From NCBI GenBank assembly GCA_036362985.1, contig JAYGXS010000004.1:46483639-46547638 (forward strand): a stretch of 64,000 nucleotides of DNA, written 5' to 3'. This DNA is from Ligula intestinalis (Eukaryota; Platyhelminthes; Cestoda; Diphyllobothriidea; Diphyllobothriidae). The position numbers and the translations under genes were made by a program. The notes under the pieces are model-generated. The model did no database searches, was not told the DNA's origin, and saw only the letters and a program-made list of their open reading frames with translations. This document shows positions 54,190 to 64,000 of the stretch, one piece after another. Positions within the stretch are counted from its first letter, which is position 1. The number at the start of each line of letters is the position of its first letter.

Positions 54190-56943
54190 GCCTTCTACTG
54201 ATAAATGTGCAAAGCCTGCTCAACAAACTGGCTGAATTACATGTAATTATCGCACAAAAGCGCCCTGCGATTATTGCGGTGACAGAGACCTGGCTATTTG
54301 AATCCGTAAAGGATAGTGAGATCAATGTGCCCGGTTACCGAGTGTTCTGTTGCGACCGTAACGATAGGATACATGGAGGTGTCTTGTTATATGCGACCGA
54401 TGGACTCATTGTAACACTGTTAGAATGCACACGCACGGAAGACAACCGGGTTGAACAACTCTGGGTGTCGGTCAAGGCTGCTACTGGTGCAACCACAACC
54501 ATAGGTGTTATATACCGAAGTCCTCAAGCCGACGGTATAAACTGGTTGACTACAGTCAAAAAGTATGCCAAAAGGTCGCGGGTCTGTATTGTCGGTGATT
54601 TAAATTGTCCACATATCAACTGGGCTCACCTGAACATCGAAACGGAGAACGCGTTGTTGGAAATAACAAACGAAACCCATCTTGTAGAACATGTTGCCCA
54701 GCCTACGCGGATAGCCGACTCGGGAATGGCTTCCTGTCTGGACTTGATATTCACAAATGGGCACACAAAAGTATTTGATGCTCGGGTCTCCGCACCCCTA
54801 GGCACCAGTGATCATGCTACTGTCTTCGCAGCACTCCACATAACAGGATCGCCGTCAACGCGTAGATGATACAAACCGGCATACTGGAAGACTGAGTACG
54901 ATGAAATGAGACAGAGCGCTAGGAACCTATCCTGGGAACCGAGTAGCTCGGTCGATGAAGAAGAACGCTGGAGAGTGATTCGTGGGAATATTGAGCGACT
55001 CTGTACTGATTCTGTCCCCCTTACGCTCTGTGGATGGGCAGCATGTCGTCCCCCATGGATGGATGGTGAGACAAAACGCAAGTTCAAGGCCAGAAAACGT
55101 GCCTACAAAGCCTTCATGATCCTAAAAACCACCGAAGCACAAACAAAATACAAAGCACTCAGAGATGAATGCAAACGTATGATGAGGGCAAGAAAAGTAG
55201 CATACGAAGAGGATCTGCTGAAAAACGTTGACACTCAACCGAATCGATTCTACTCATTTCTGAATAGAAAGGGTCGTGAAGGCCCGGGCATCCAGGGTCT
55301 CCACAATACAGATGGTGTGCTCGAGATAGATGAGTTATGTATGGCTGAACTTCTAGCTCAACAATACTCTACTGTTTACTTGCCACCAGCGCCCGACAGG
55401 GAGGACTTTGAGATCCATGACCAAACTGAAAACGGCATGCTAATCACCATTGAAGATGTGGAGAATGCAATAACAAGGTTGATACCTACTAAGGCTGCTG
55501 GACCCGACAATCTCAATCCGAGGGTAATTAGCGAGTTAGCTTCTATAATCGCACCAAGCATCAAAGCACTGTTTCTCCGTACGCTTGAAACTGCAACGGT
55601 ACCAGATGACTGGAAACATATTATAATAACTCCGAGGTACAAAGGTGGCGACCGTTTTCTTCCCCATAATTATCGACCAGTCAGCCTGACCTCGGTGTTT
55701 GTGAAAGTACTCGGAAACTTCATCTGTCACGAAATCGATGCTCACATTGAGCCAGCCACAATCCTACCAAAAGAACAACATGGCTTTGTTAAGGGCAAAT
55801 CGTGTACCACAAATCTTATGGTGGCACGTGAAGCCTGGTGCGAAGCCAAAGAAAAACTACTGCCGGTTCATGCAGCCTTAATCGATCTTAGCAAAGCGTT
55901 TGATAAAGTCGATCACGTGCTTCTCCTAAACAAACTCAGTAACACGCCGGTACCTAGAACTGTCATCAAATGGATCAAGGGGTATATATTCGGTAGACAA
56001 TGCTGGGTCAGAGTTGGCGAAGGGTGCTTCTTGGCGTTTGAGGCTTTTAGTGGAGCACCAAAAGGGTCGGTGCTGGGTCCCAGACTGTTATAATATACGT
56101 CGCGGATATCCCATCAAGACTTGCATCCCCATGCCTTCTGTTCCCGGACGACCTCAAGGTATGGCGTGTCATACGCAACGCCGAAGACAAAATGACGTTC
56201 CAAAATGATCTCGATGGGATCCACGAGTGGTCATTAGAGATCAAGATACCGGTAAACGTGACCAACTCAAACTTGGTTATAATTAAGAGAGACCGGGACC
56301 ACCCGCCCTATACAATGGGAAACATGACACTGGCCGCTGTTAGGAGTACTCGAGACTTGGGCGTTATCATCCAGGACGACCTCAAGACCCGAGAACAATC
56401 AACTTTGGTGAGACTCAAGGGGTTAGCGCTACTTTGGATATTCAAAAGCGCTTTCACGTCCTGGTCCATGCAGATATTCCGTAAGCTCATGGTCACGTTT
56501 ATTCGACCGATTATGGAGTATGGATCGTCCGCTTGGTTTCCGGGTACGAAGAGCGAAATGACTGACATCGAATATGTTCAACGACTGGGGTCAAAAATGG
56601 TGCCCGAAGTGAGAAAGCTGACCTATCCGGAGCGCTGTAAAGCACTGGAGATGCTTACCCTCGAATTTCAACGCTGTAGAGGCGACCAAATCATGATGTA
56701 CAAAGTGATCGTCTGCGGCGACATACCGGAGGTCGCAGAGTACTTCAAACTAGCCGTTGATATGCCCACGCGAGGACACTGCTTCAAACTGGTGGTACAA
56801 CGGACAGATGGCCTCCCGCACGTCAACCGACTCTCAAGGCGCGCTGTGAATGCATGGAACAATCTCCCCCCCCCCCCAACGTTGTTGCTGCCGACACAAT
56901 TGCCGCATTCAAGAAGAAATACGATGCCCTATTTGAAACATGA
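54159..56943 (+). pseudogene. ORF2 of element delta, endonuclease-reverse transcriptase
   Basis: The frame overlaps the ORF1 end (SNGPGSSDRVISLLLINVQS). The endonuclease keeps VTETWL, GDLNCPHINW (about 54595) and TSDHATVFAAL (about 54815), i.e. its catalytic aspartate and histidine sites are present. RT blocks follow: HNYRPVSLTSVFVKVLGNFI (about 55666), EQHGFVKGKSCTTNLM, ALIDLSKAFDKVDHVLLLNK, GAPKGSVLGP. The active site at 56141-56152 is FPDD instead of FADD. Lesions are TGA at 54867, a frameshift near 56090, and a second near 56866 in a C13 run. Beyond that run the true C terminus (VVAADTIAAFKKKYDALFET) ends at 56943. Confidence 0.75.
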
Positions 56944-57086
56944 TCCGTACCATTCACGGGAGTGCCCTTGCTTTGGCGGGGGGATTGGTCTTACCTGAAA
57001 ACTCCCACATGTCCAGTGACTGCAAAGAAGGGATGCCCATGGATCCGTTCCTTACCCTCTACTGATGAAACATGAGACATGAAACC

Positions 57087-58639
57087 CTTTCCGTGCATTT
57101 TTGGCGGTGTAGCCAAATATCCCATTGAATGTTACCCCGTAATCACTTCCTATGTCACTTAAGCCACCTTTGGCCGCATTGAAAAGGCTTGAACGACTAA
57201 AGCCTTATTAAGTCTCCTCGCAGACCCTTTATCATACAGCCTTGATATCAATGTCCCAGCGCTGCCCTCCCTCGCCCTCGCTAAAGCCAGTGCTAGAAAA
57301 CCCATTTTCTCGTCCTGCTTTGTGCACTCACATACGTACGCACTGACAGCACGCGCTAATTGGCGTACAATAGATAGCACAGCATTGCATTCAAACGGCA
57401 CATGCTCCGCAAAACTGCTATCAGGTACAATGAGCAGAAAATCCCTGTTTCCTAATAGTTACTAATATTTAAGCTTTAGTTGTATATCATGGAGGCTCAA
57501 CAATTTTTAAATATCAAAAATTAATCAAGGCCAAACAGTTGTCCGCCTTTAAGGTTAAAAATTCGACACATATGCATACTCTGTTTGGCCATCCAAATCA
57601 GTTCGCGATTGTCAAATGGATCACGGCAGTGAATGTAAACAACATGATTAGATAAAACAAACTCAAGGATGAATCATTTTGCAGAACACTATTTTGTCTC
57701 AAAAACAACTGTTTGACCACGTTGCGTCACTTATTTTTTTCGGTTATCAGTCATTCGATAAACACAAAATAAAGCTGACGGCATGTTAATCAAGGCCACT
57801 ACATATTATTACCTACATGGAATAATAATCAAGTGTTCTATCCCTATAGAATAGTCGATGAAATCTATAAAAATAAGGCATAGAAGTTGATAGAACTCAC
57901 CAAGGAAACAAAAGCAGCTAGGAAAAGAACCATTACATTTCGTAAATGAAGGTTTCCCGTCGGGAACTGGAGCCATCCTGTCCGTACGAAGGCAATTCAC
58001 CCGCTGAGGTTTTCGCCTCAAAAAATTCTCTTTTTTTATTTTGAAAGATTTCTGATGTTTAAAACGTTCTATTTGGTGAACTTATCAGGCAAAATCAGCT
58101 ATTTTTTATTTATGATGCGTTCCATTACTTCGTTGAGCGTCCATCTAGGGATCGCGGAGCTTTTCTAATCATCCTCTTAGTTTCATCTTGCACGTAAACG
58201 TCACTGGAAATCACGTGCACTCACTGGCCAAACCCGTCAAAATCTTCTCACAACTTTTGCGTATTATTCTTCCTTCAGGCGTGGACAGGGATATCTTGCA
58301 TTGCTAAAGGAAAGAAGAAGACATTCCTGATGGCATGCAACGGGAAGGCTGCACTCTTCACTTCTCTTGGGCAATGAGGAAACGGTTCTGAAAAATATGA
58401 TATCAGCACACCAAGATTATTTTGGGTATGGACGTCTTGCGTGACTGCATCGTTAAAGGTGTAGTTTATTCTCTTTTTTGAACTGGCCGGATTGCCTGGC
58501 CAACCTACAACACACTCATCGACGTTTAAATGCAGAAACAATTATCCGATTTCTCCTTTAACAAATATAGGCATATCTGCAGTCTATCCTTGTCGACAGA
58601 GCTTCGGAAAACATTTCAGACTATCAGTCCTTTGGCAAA
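57087..58639. other. intergenic, nothing recognised
   Basis: AT-rich stretch with short ORFs lacking motifs. Nothing can be supported. Confidence 0.4.
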
Positions 58640-59170
58640 GAGTTTGACTTACTGACAAAATATAACATTTAAATTAGGAATAGAATCAGTAATTTTATCC
58701 AACTGTGGATAACACCTCTCTCGACCTCAACAGAAGTTGACTTTTCTTCGATGATGCAAAGGATCTGGCAACGAACCACAGGAAGGTTTTCAATCCATTT
58801 GATGAGCTTTTCCGCATTCCTATGCTTTCTAGCTTGAACAGAAGTTCCTGGTATGGCGCAGACTAATAAGCCGTTTAAAAAGAAAACAAAGTGATGTAAA
58901 CCACATACCTATCCTCAAGAGATCAAGTCTGGAGCGACCGCGGCAAATTGGTCGTACACGGTCTTCCTTGACGAAACCCATGCTGACAGTCTGATGAAAG
59001 GTTATGAGCCTCAAGGAATTGCAACAATTCGTCGGTAGTGCCTGCTGGGTACATTTTTTATGTAGAGGAGGTAAATGTGCCAGCTCCCAGTTTACATGTG
59101 CTGCAGATTCAAATGAACTGTAAAAGAGCAGTACAGGAGGCACAGAAAATTTATTGGCAAATTCTTTGTG
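58640..59170 (-). pseudogene. non-LTR reverse transcriptase relic
   Basis: On the minus strand, in broken frames, one reads TTDELLQFLEAHNLSSDCQH followed by GFRQGRPCTTNL (about 59040-58950). This is the RT block preceding the DFKKAFD motif in CR1-group elements. Later come LFKLESIGMR and VEVERGV-type scraps (about 58835-58730). It differs from the other elements in the window. Many stops; old copy. Confidence 0.5.
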
Positions 59171-59836
59171 AAGCCTAGTTGAATCTTTTCTGATTCAGGA
59201 GATTCTGACTTATTTAGTTTCCCTTACTCCCTTGAGACACGAAAATCTGAAATCAATATATAACAAATGATTAAAGTCGGCAAACCCTCCTGGAACCTTG
59301 TCAGGTTTCAGTGGACTGGTCAATCAGCGGCAAAATATCAGTTACGAAACTTGTCCAGGCTTTTAGCTAGTATTTATACTGCGAATATGTTCGATAATTA
59401 CGTAGGTTACTTAATTAATCAGGTGTATCTGATGGAAGCTAATGATTATTACTCTGTTTCCCGGCAGTGGCTGATGAATAATGTGTCCAATGTTTATACA
59501 AAATTGCTGTTTACACCTGTATACTCTGAATTTACTTGTCCACTCCGAGTTTAAAACTCATTTCTACGGAAATTAGAAAGCTATTACTATCATAATAGTC
59601 GAAATTTTATGTCTGTTCCTCCTACTTCTTTTCTCGTCTGTATGTTTCTCTACTACTGAGCCACTGAGCGTCATTGTACGCTCACTTTGAAACCACTTCG
59701 GACAAACCATCACAGAAAGCTCCTTTATTCTAGGAACCGAATAATACATTACATTGTCTGACTTGTGCACCCAGTGTCATTTGATATTTACGCTCCTGCT
59801 TATGATTTTTCGACAGCCCCAATTGTCAGTTTCGTC
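59171..59836. other. upstream flank of the NAA20-like gene
   Basis: An open frame at 59267-59554 has no recognised motif. This stretch should include the promoter and 5' leader of the gene starting at 59837, but no specific element can be named. Confidence 0.35.
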
Positions 59837-62800
59837 ATGGCTCTTTATCGGGATTTTAGTGCCCTGGACCTACTAAGATATGCAAACGTGTGAGTTTAAA
59901 GACAGTTTTAATTGAAAACTCACCATTTCCTGGCTGATGTCTCTGCTGCTTGAAGCACTGAATGAGTTTTAAACTGTTTATGCATTATATTCGTAGGAAT
60001 TCCCACGATTTTAGAGCGATCGCTCTAGTTCAGTTCCTAGAAATGAACTGGGTATTGTTAAAATTGCAGTGCCCAAAAGGTTTTGATGTATATTTAATTT
60101 AAATTTTCTTGAGTAAACATTTTAAGTGTCTGGTATTTTGCTGACATTTCGTCGGGTATACTATAGTATGTCGCGTCTGACGACGCCCCGTTTCCTCAAA
60201 TCTATAAACTGTTACTGTTGTTTATCAGTTGATCATGTTACGTACTAACAGAAGGAGTATATTTGTGATCATTCAGCCCTGTGACCAAGTTCCGCATTAT
60301 TCCCTAAGCCAAAACTGTCCGTTGCTTGCCATCATTTTCGTACACACTCTTTATCTTGGGGTGTTTTGTATCTTCAAAACTACAATATTTATCTGCTGCC
60401 GCTGTTTGTTTACAAAACTTTCTTTTCTACTGTACTGTCTTTTAATTAACCCTCCATTGCAAGGGTTCTCATTGAATGTCCCATATGTCCGGTGGCTACA
60501 AATAAGGGGTTTCCACTGGTCCTTTCCCTACCCTCTATTGATGAAACATGAAACATGAATGCCTCTTAGCGTTTTATTTAGCTTTATATCCAAGTAGATC
60601 CGCGAAAAAATGTTTCAGTTAGGAAGCCAAATAGCCGGAAGTATTTACTCGTACAATTAAATATAATTCAGTGTCATAAATACGTAGGCGATTAGATGGC
60701 TGGTATTGTAAGGATAAATGACATAACTTTCACCCCATGTGTCGGTGTCACTCGATGTTTAGCCAAAAGTTAGCTCCTTGCTTTTTCGAAATAAGCTAGT
60801 TATTCTTAACTTAATTTGTTCCGCTTAGATAACTGGAATTCGTTCTTGACAACTCACCGTGCAACTCAGACGTGATAATCTTAAAAAATACTGTCTAGTG
60901 TTGAATACTAGATAACTGGTCATATTTATTCATGGTGACCTTTTTACCTACGGGCTAAGGCCCTCCAGGATTGTTGGTTTACCCCACCATACAAACCGCA
61001 ACGTCTCTGATTTCACTATCGTCAAAATTGAAGGGTTGCTGTGAATTTGTATGTTACTTCATCAAGCCTGCGCACTCGCATGTGGAACCGGGTTTTCCAC
61101 AAACTTTGCATCACCACTATGCAGACCCTATTGCCGATTATCTTTGCAGCTGCGCAATGTGCTATCTTCAAATAATATGCGCCAATATAAAACCTTCCTA
61201 AGTCGTTTTTAAAGTAATTCCTCTATAGTGAATCTTGTGGACTTTTGTTTGTATTCTTCTGGAAGTTTTTGCTAGACAGCGAATTGTTTGAATTCGTGAA
61301 TATTTTTTACAAAATTCGCAAAAAAAACCACTCAGGCAAAGTAGACAAAATAGTACGCCAAAGCAATGAGACGATATGATCTTTGATCTTCGCATAATCT
61401 CTTTCCCAATATGAAACAATCACTGCGTGTCTAAAAACTTTCGTGCATTTCTGAGACAGCTCATCCGTTTCGAAAATACTCAGTTTGTGTTCTCGGTTGT
61501 GTGCTGCACTTATGTGAAGGTGACTTCTTCCAAGGTGTAATCTCACATAGACCAACCCTCGCCGGTGATGGTATCTACAGGGCCAATTGAGAGCACGTGT
61601 AGACGTGGTTAAATTGAACCTGGACATATCTTTTTTGCGCTAATCACAAATCATGTAATTGGGTGCCAACTTAGTAAAATTCTCTGAAGAACCTGCCACC
61701 CTAGTATATTTTTTGAATGACAGTGCATAGCATGTTTGTATTTACCCCTTATTTAGAATGAGATATCCGAGCTGGATTGTCTATGTAGCGTTGGGGACCG
61801 ATTGTAAAGCACCATGAAAATATTGCAGCATCAAATAAGTGTAATATCACACCTCGGTAATGCGCGTTTATGCATTTTCGCCTCTAACTTAACGTCACCT
61901 CTCCTATTAAATCATAATTTTGGGTCACCTTTACATCACTTCAGGTAATTCTACGATGTACTAATGTGGCTTAATGGGTTACAGTCTATTTGTTATTCAT
62001 ATCCGTCCTGTTTACCCTTAACTTATCCACCTTACCGCCAACCCATTTTTCTCTTTTTCAGGAACTTGGATCCCCTGACTGAGACTGTATCCTTGATTTT
62101 CAAATCCTTTATGTACTTTTAAGTAATCATTTATACAATAATTATTTCAGACCTAAGTAAAAAAATCATAGAGTGAATAGATGAGCCTATTTTGCTTCTA
62201 ATTTCCTTATGAGTATTTAACTTTGTAATGCAGATCAATTTCCCGTAAAAATACCAAGTGGACTTAGATTCATCGCAGTAGAGGCTTGAAGCCAATCGAA
62301 CACTCAAAGAGCAAATGATTAGGACGAGTGTCCAAAATCAACTCCCCATCGAGTGTCCCAAAAAATGTATACACATTTCAAATAATTGTTAACTTGGTGT
62401 TTATTGTAGTTTACTTACTTCAAAATTTTAAAAATATTTCAAAGTCCCATTTTATTGTTTTTTTTACTGCATGTGCTCAAACTGACGTCCATTTAATCCA
62501 GACACTGCTCACATTACAAAGAAAAGGAATCGCAAACACCATGAAACAATTCCCCTGGTATTTCAGCGCATTCATGTTCAATGGCTTCTCTATTTCTTAA
62601 TTATTTAAAATAGAGTCAAAATTCGGTGGAAGAAGAATAAACTGATACTTGTCAATACTTCAACATTTTTTAAATAATAAAATTCTGATTAACATCAAGT
62701 TGAAAATTATTTAAAATGTGTATACATTTTTATGGGACACCCTGTATTCTCTGTCTATTTAGATTTTTTTATCCTGGCTAAAGTAATGTCCTTCCTGTTA

Positions 62801-63474
62801 TCAAAAGATCCTGTAGGAATGTAAAACGTCCAGGTGCCGCCATTAATTTTTGGTAGGGCGTCTTAGTGCCGATAGATTTTTTGATGGCATGTAGCTTCCC
62901 ATTGTTGCTGCATACCATAAGCAGAAATTTCAAAGTACAGGAAGTGTGGTTTACCTAGGTTGGCTGATTTAGGGGCTAAGAATTAAGAGTGATTCAAGCA
63001 CTTACCGAATTTGCGCGTTTTTTTAATCAAAGTATGGTTAGAGACCTGACTGAAATCTGAGTCCAATATATCCTCTTCGGTTGCGTCAAACACTAAGTAA
63101 ATGTTAGCTGTGTATACCCCGCGAGTTTGCCAGTTTATTCCTTAATTGGCATACTGAAAGTATAGCGTAGGTTATTACATGCACTACATGATCACCTGGC
63201 CGGAGTATATGCGCGTTGTGGAATCACCAATCCTCACGTGCTTCTCGGCGAGAAAAGGTTGCAGCGGTGATTCCGCCCTCAGTACTTCCATTCAGAAGAT
63301 GCGAGAAAACGTTACCTCGCTCGGTGGCCGAATCATGGGCTATATGGTTGCCAAGTCAGAGGGCCAGGGTCCGAACTGGCACGGTCACGTGACTGCCCTT
63401 TCAGTGGCTCCGGAATATCGTCGAGTTGGGCTGGCTGGAAGACTCATGAAGGGATTTGAGGACACCTCTGAAAG
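59837..63474 (+). CDS. NAA20: NatB N-alpha-acetyltransferase catalytic subunit, first three exons
   Basis: Three exons join in phase: 59837-59889 (ATG to donor GT|GTGAGT), 62062-62086 (TTTTCAG acceptor, 25 bp) and 63161-63474 (GAAAG acceptor, donor AG|GTAAGC). They give MALYRDFSALDLLRYANV, NLDPLTET and YSVGYYMHYMITWPEYM, which follow the family pattern (N-L-D-P-L-T-E-T-Y, then W-P-E-Y). Then come RIMGYMVAKSEGQGPNWHGH and VTALSVAPEYRRVGLAGRLM, containing the GNAT acetyl-CoA site R-R-V-G-L-A. NatB acetylates N-terminal Met-Asp/Glu/Asn/Gln of nascent proteins at the ribosome with its partner NAA25. About 34 extra residues sit between MRVVESP and GRIMGYM compared with the usual short turn. Introns are about 2.2 and 1.1 kb; the 3' exons lie beyond the window. 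Confidence 0.85.
60455..60560 (+). mobile_element. 3' end fragment of element delta in NAA20 intron 1
   Basis: CCCATATGTCCGGTGGCTAC, TCCCTACCCTCTATTGATGA and the tail ATGAAACATGAAACATGAA match 57005-57083 in order. It is a very short 5'-truncated insertion, confirming the tail of element delta. Confidence 0.7.
60561..62061. other. rest of NAA20 intron 1, nothing further recognised
   Basis: AT-rich intron sequence. A minus-strand open frame at 61307-61627 has no known motif. A pyrimidine-rich stretch just before 62061 serves the acceptor of exon 2. Confidence 0.45.
62348..62746. mobile_element. mariner-like MITE in NAA20 intron 2
   Basis: The right end, reversed, reads TACAGGGTGTCCCATAAAAA and continues TGTATACACATTTTAAATAA. 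The left end reads GAGTGTCCCAAAAAATGTAT followed by ACACATTTCAAATAAT. These are about 50-bp TIRs of the TACAGGGTGTCCCA type found in mariner-group elements. The outermost left bases and the TA duplication on that side have decayed. No transposase ORF survives in the 400 bp. Confidence 0.7.
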
Positions 63475-64000
63475 GTAAGCTGAGACCTTAAGCTATAGGA
63501 CAATTATTCCGTGCATATGTGCTCTGATCCGTTCATTTTGTTAACTGCTTGTCCTACTATTTTCTAATCTAAGGTGGTTTAGATCAATTTTTCTTGCCTC
63601 TTCAAAGAATCTTGCCACTGTTAGTGAAGAAACCAACAGCAGCGGGGTCTGTCCCCCTTATCTCTAATTTTAATCTTACTTAGGAACGGTGCTGTTCAAT
63701 CTTTTGCCTCAACGACATTAAGTTATTTGTACTGTGCATCAGTACCACTCCTCTGCTTAATTTAACTTCAAGTTATATCGTATTATTATTCTGAAGATGT
63801 CAATCCTTCTATCTTTTGAGATTGAAAAAGTTTCCATTGGTATGGTAAACGACATCACTACGTCCACTTGGATTTTCGGTAGATCAACTAATTTGTTAAT
63901 CTACAGTAGGTGGCTTATATCATAAAATGTTGACCGACATTCTGAAATATGTTTTCGATTGGAAGTTGACACTTAGATAAGGTTGTAGTACTGATTATTT
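63475..64000 (+). other. NAA20 intron 3 (5' part)
   Basis: The sequence after the GTAAGC donor contains no recognisable next exon; the family sequence following S-E-R (K-G-G-F-F type) was not found before the window ends. Confidence 0.5.

Larger units (their letters stand above)
53233..57086 (+). mobile_element. CR1-like two-ORF retrotransposon (element delta), broken
   Basis: ORF1 (PHD-like finger) and ORF2 (endonuclease-RT) overlap slightly, as in CR1-group elements. The 3' end is a short ATGAAACATGAGACATGAAA repeat at about 57063-57083, and the same tail occurs at 60540-60558. It is the most complete non-LTR element in the window, with only a handful of lesions. Confidence 0.85.

Noticed and set aside
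62087..63170. A micro-exon of about 10 bp between NAA20 exons 2 and 3
   Set aside because: Not needed: an acceptor at 63160 gives YSVGYYMHYM directly after NLDPLTET in phase, matching the family.
63220..63330. A 38-bp intron explaining the extra residues in NAA20 exon 3
   Set aside because: The best GT...AG pair there is 38 bp long and would break the reading frame.
1..64000. CRISPR arrays, bacterial operons or prophage
   Set aside because: No spaced short repeats of that kind, no ribosome-binding-site-led gene clusters; introns and retrotransposons show a eukaryotic genome.

Overview
The window is eukaryotic, intron-bearing, AT-rich DNA dominated by retrotransposon remains. Several dissimilar families of Penelope-like elements (PLEs) sit beside CR1/Jockey-type non-LTR elements. 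The one clear host gene with introns is a NatB catalytic subunit gene (NAA20-like). This mix points to a parasitic flatworm, and the PLE and CR1-like protein style suggests a tapeworm. That assignment is inference from memory of such families, not a search result.

Layout: 1-2119 and about 15350-18003 hold two antisense copies of one CR1-like element, with a related 3' fragment at 13.2-13.7 kb. 2490-5097 holds a second CR1-like element. 5.55-5.94 kb holds PLE terminal relics. 6448-10372 holds a nearly full PLE (family A), split at its reverse-transcriptase active site by a nested insertion at 8148-9036. 10.5-25.7 kb is mostly unannotatable, apart from a lone ribozyme-like motif, a diverged tandem duplication and SINE pieces. 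25728-27641 is a long last exon of an F-box-like/leucine-rich protein gene. 27.99-28.66 kb is a short family A copy with target-site duplications, and 29.26-30.87 kb is PLE family B. 31.04-33.02 kb is an inverted pair of family D tails enclosing three tRNA-like repeats. 38.01-38.25 and 38.97-40.39 kb are family C. 41.01-42.64 kb is a second family D inverted pair with a long-TIR DNA element nested in one arm. 46.46-46.78 kb is a TA-flanked MITE. 48.1-51.57 kb is a Jockey/R1-like element and 51.97-52.65 kb is PLE family E (antisense). 53.2-57.09 kb is a two-ORF CR1-like element and 58.64-59.17 kb an antisense RT relic. 59837-63474 carries three exons of the NAA20-like gene, which runs off the window.

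Every autonomous element seen is broken. Most RT active-site motifs are altered (YADV, YADE, FTDD, FPDD, or split by an insertion); only PLE B (YVDD) and PLE C (FVDD) keep the two aspartates. The most interesting signal is the recurring hammerhead-ribozyme-like core (CTGATGA, stem II, GAAA, a four-base palindrome, then C) in the terminal repeats of at least two unrelated PLE families. It is accompanied by a recurrent architecture in which an inverted end fragment is joined head-to-head to the element. One case is a 225-bp almost purely palindromic mini-element flanked by a 10-bp direct repeat.
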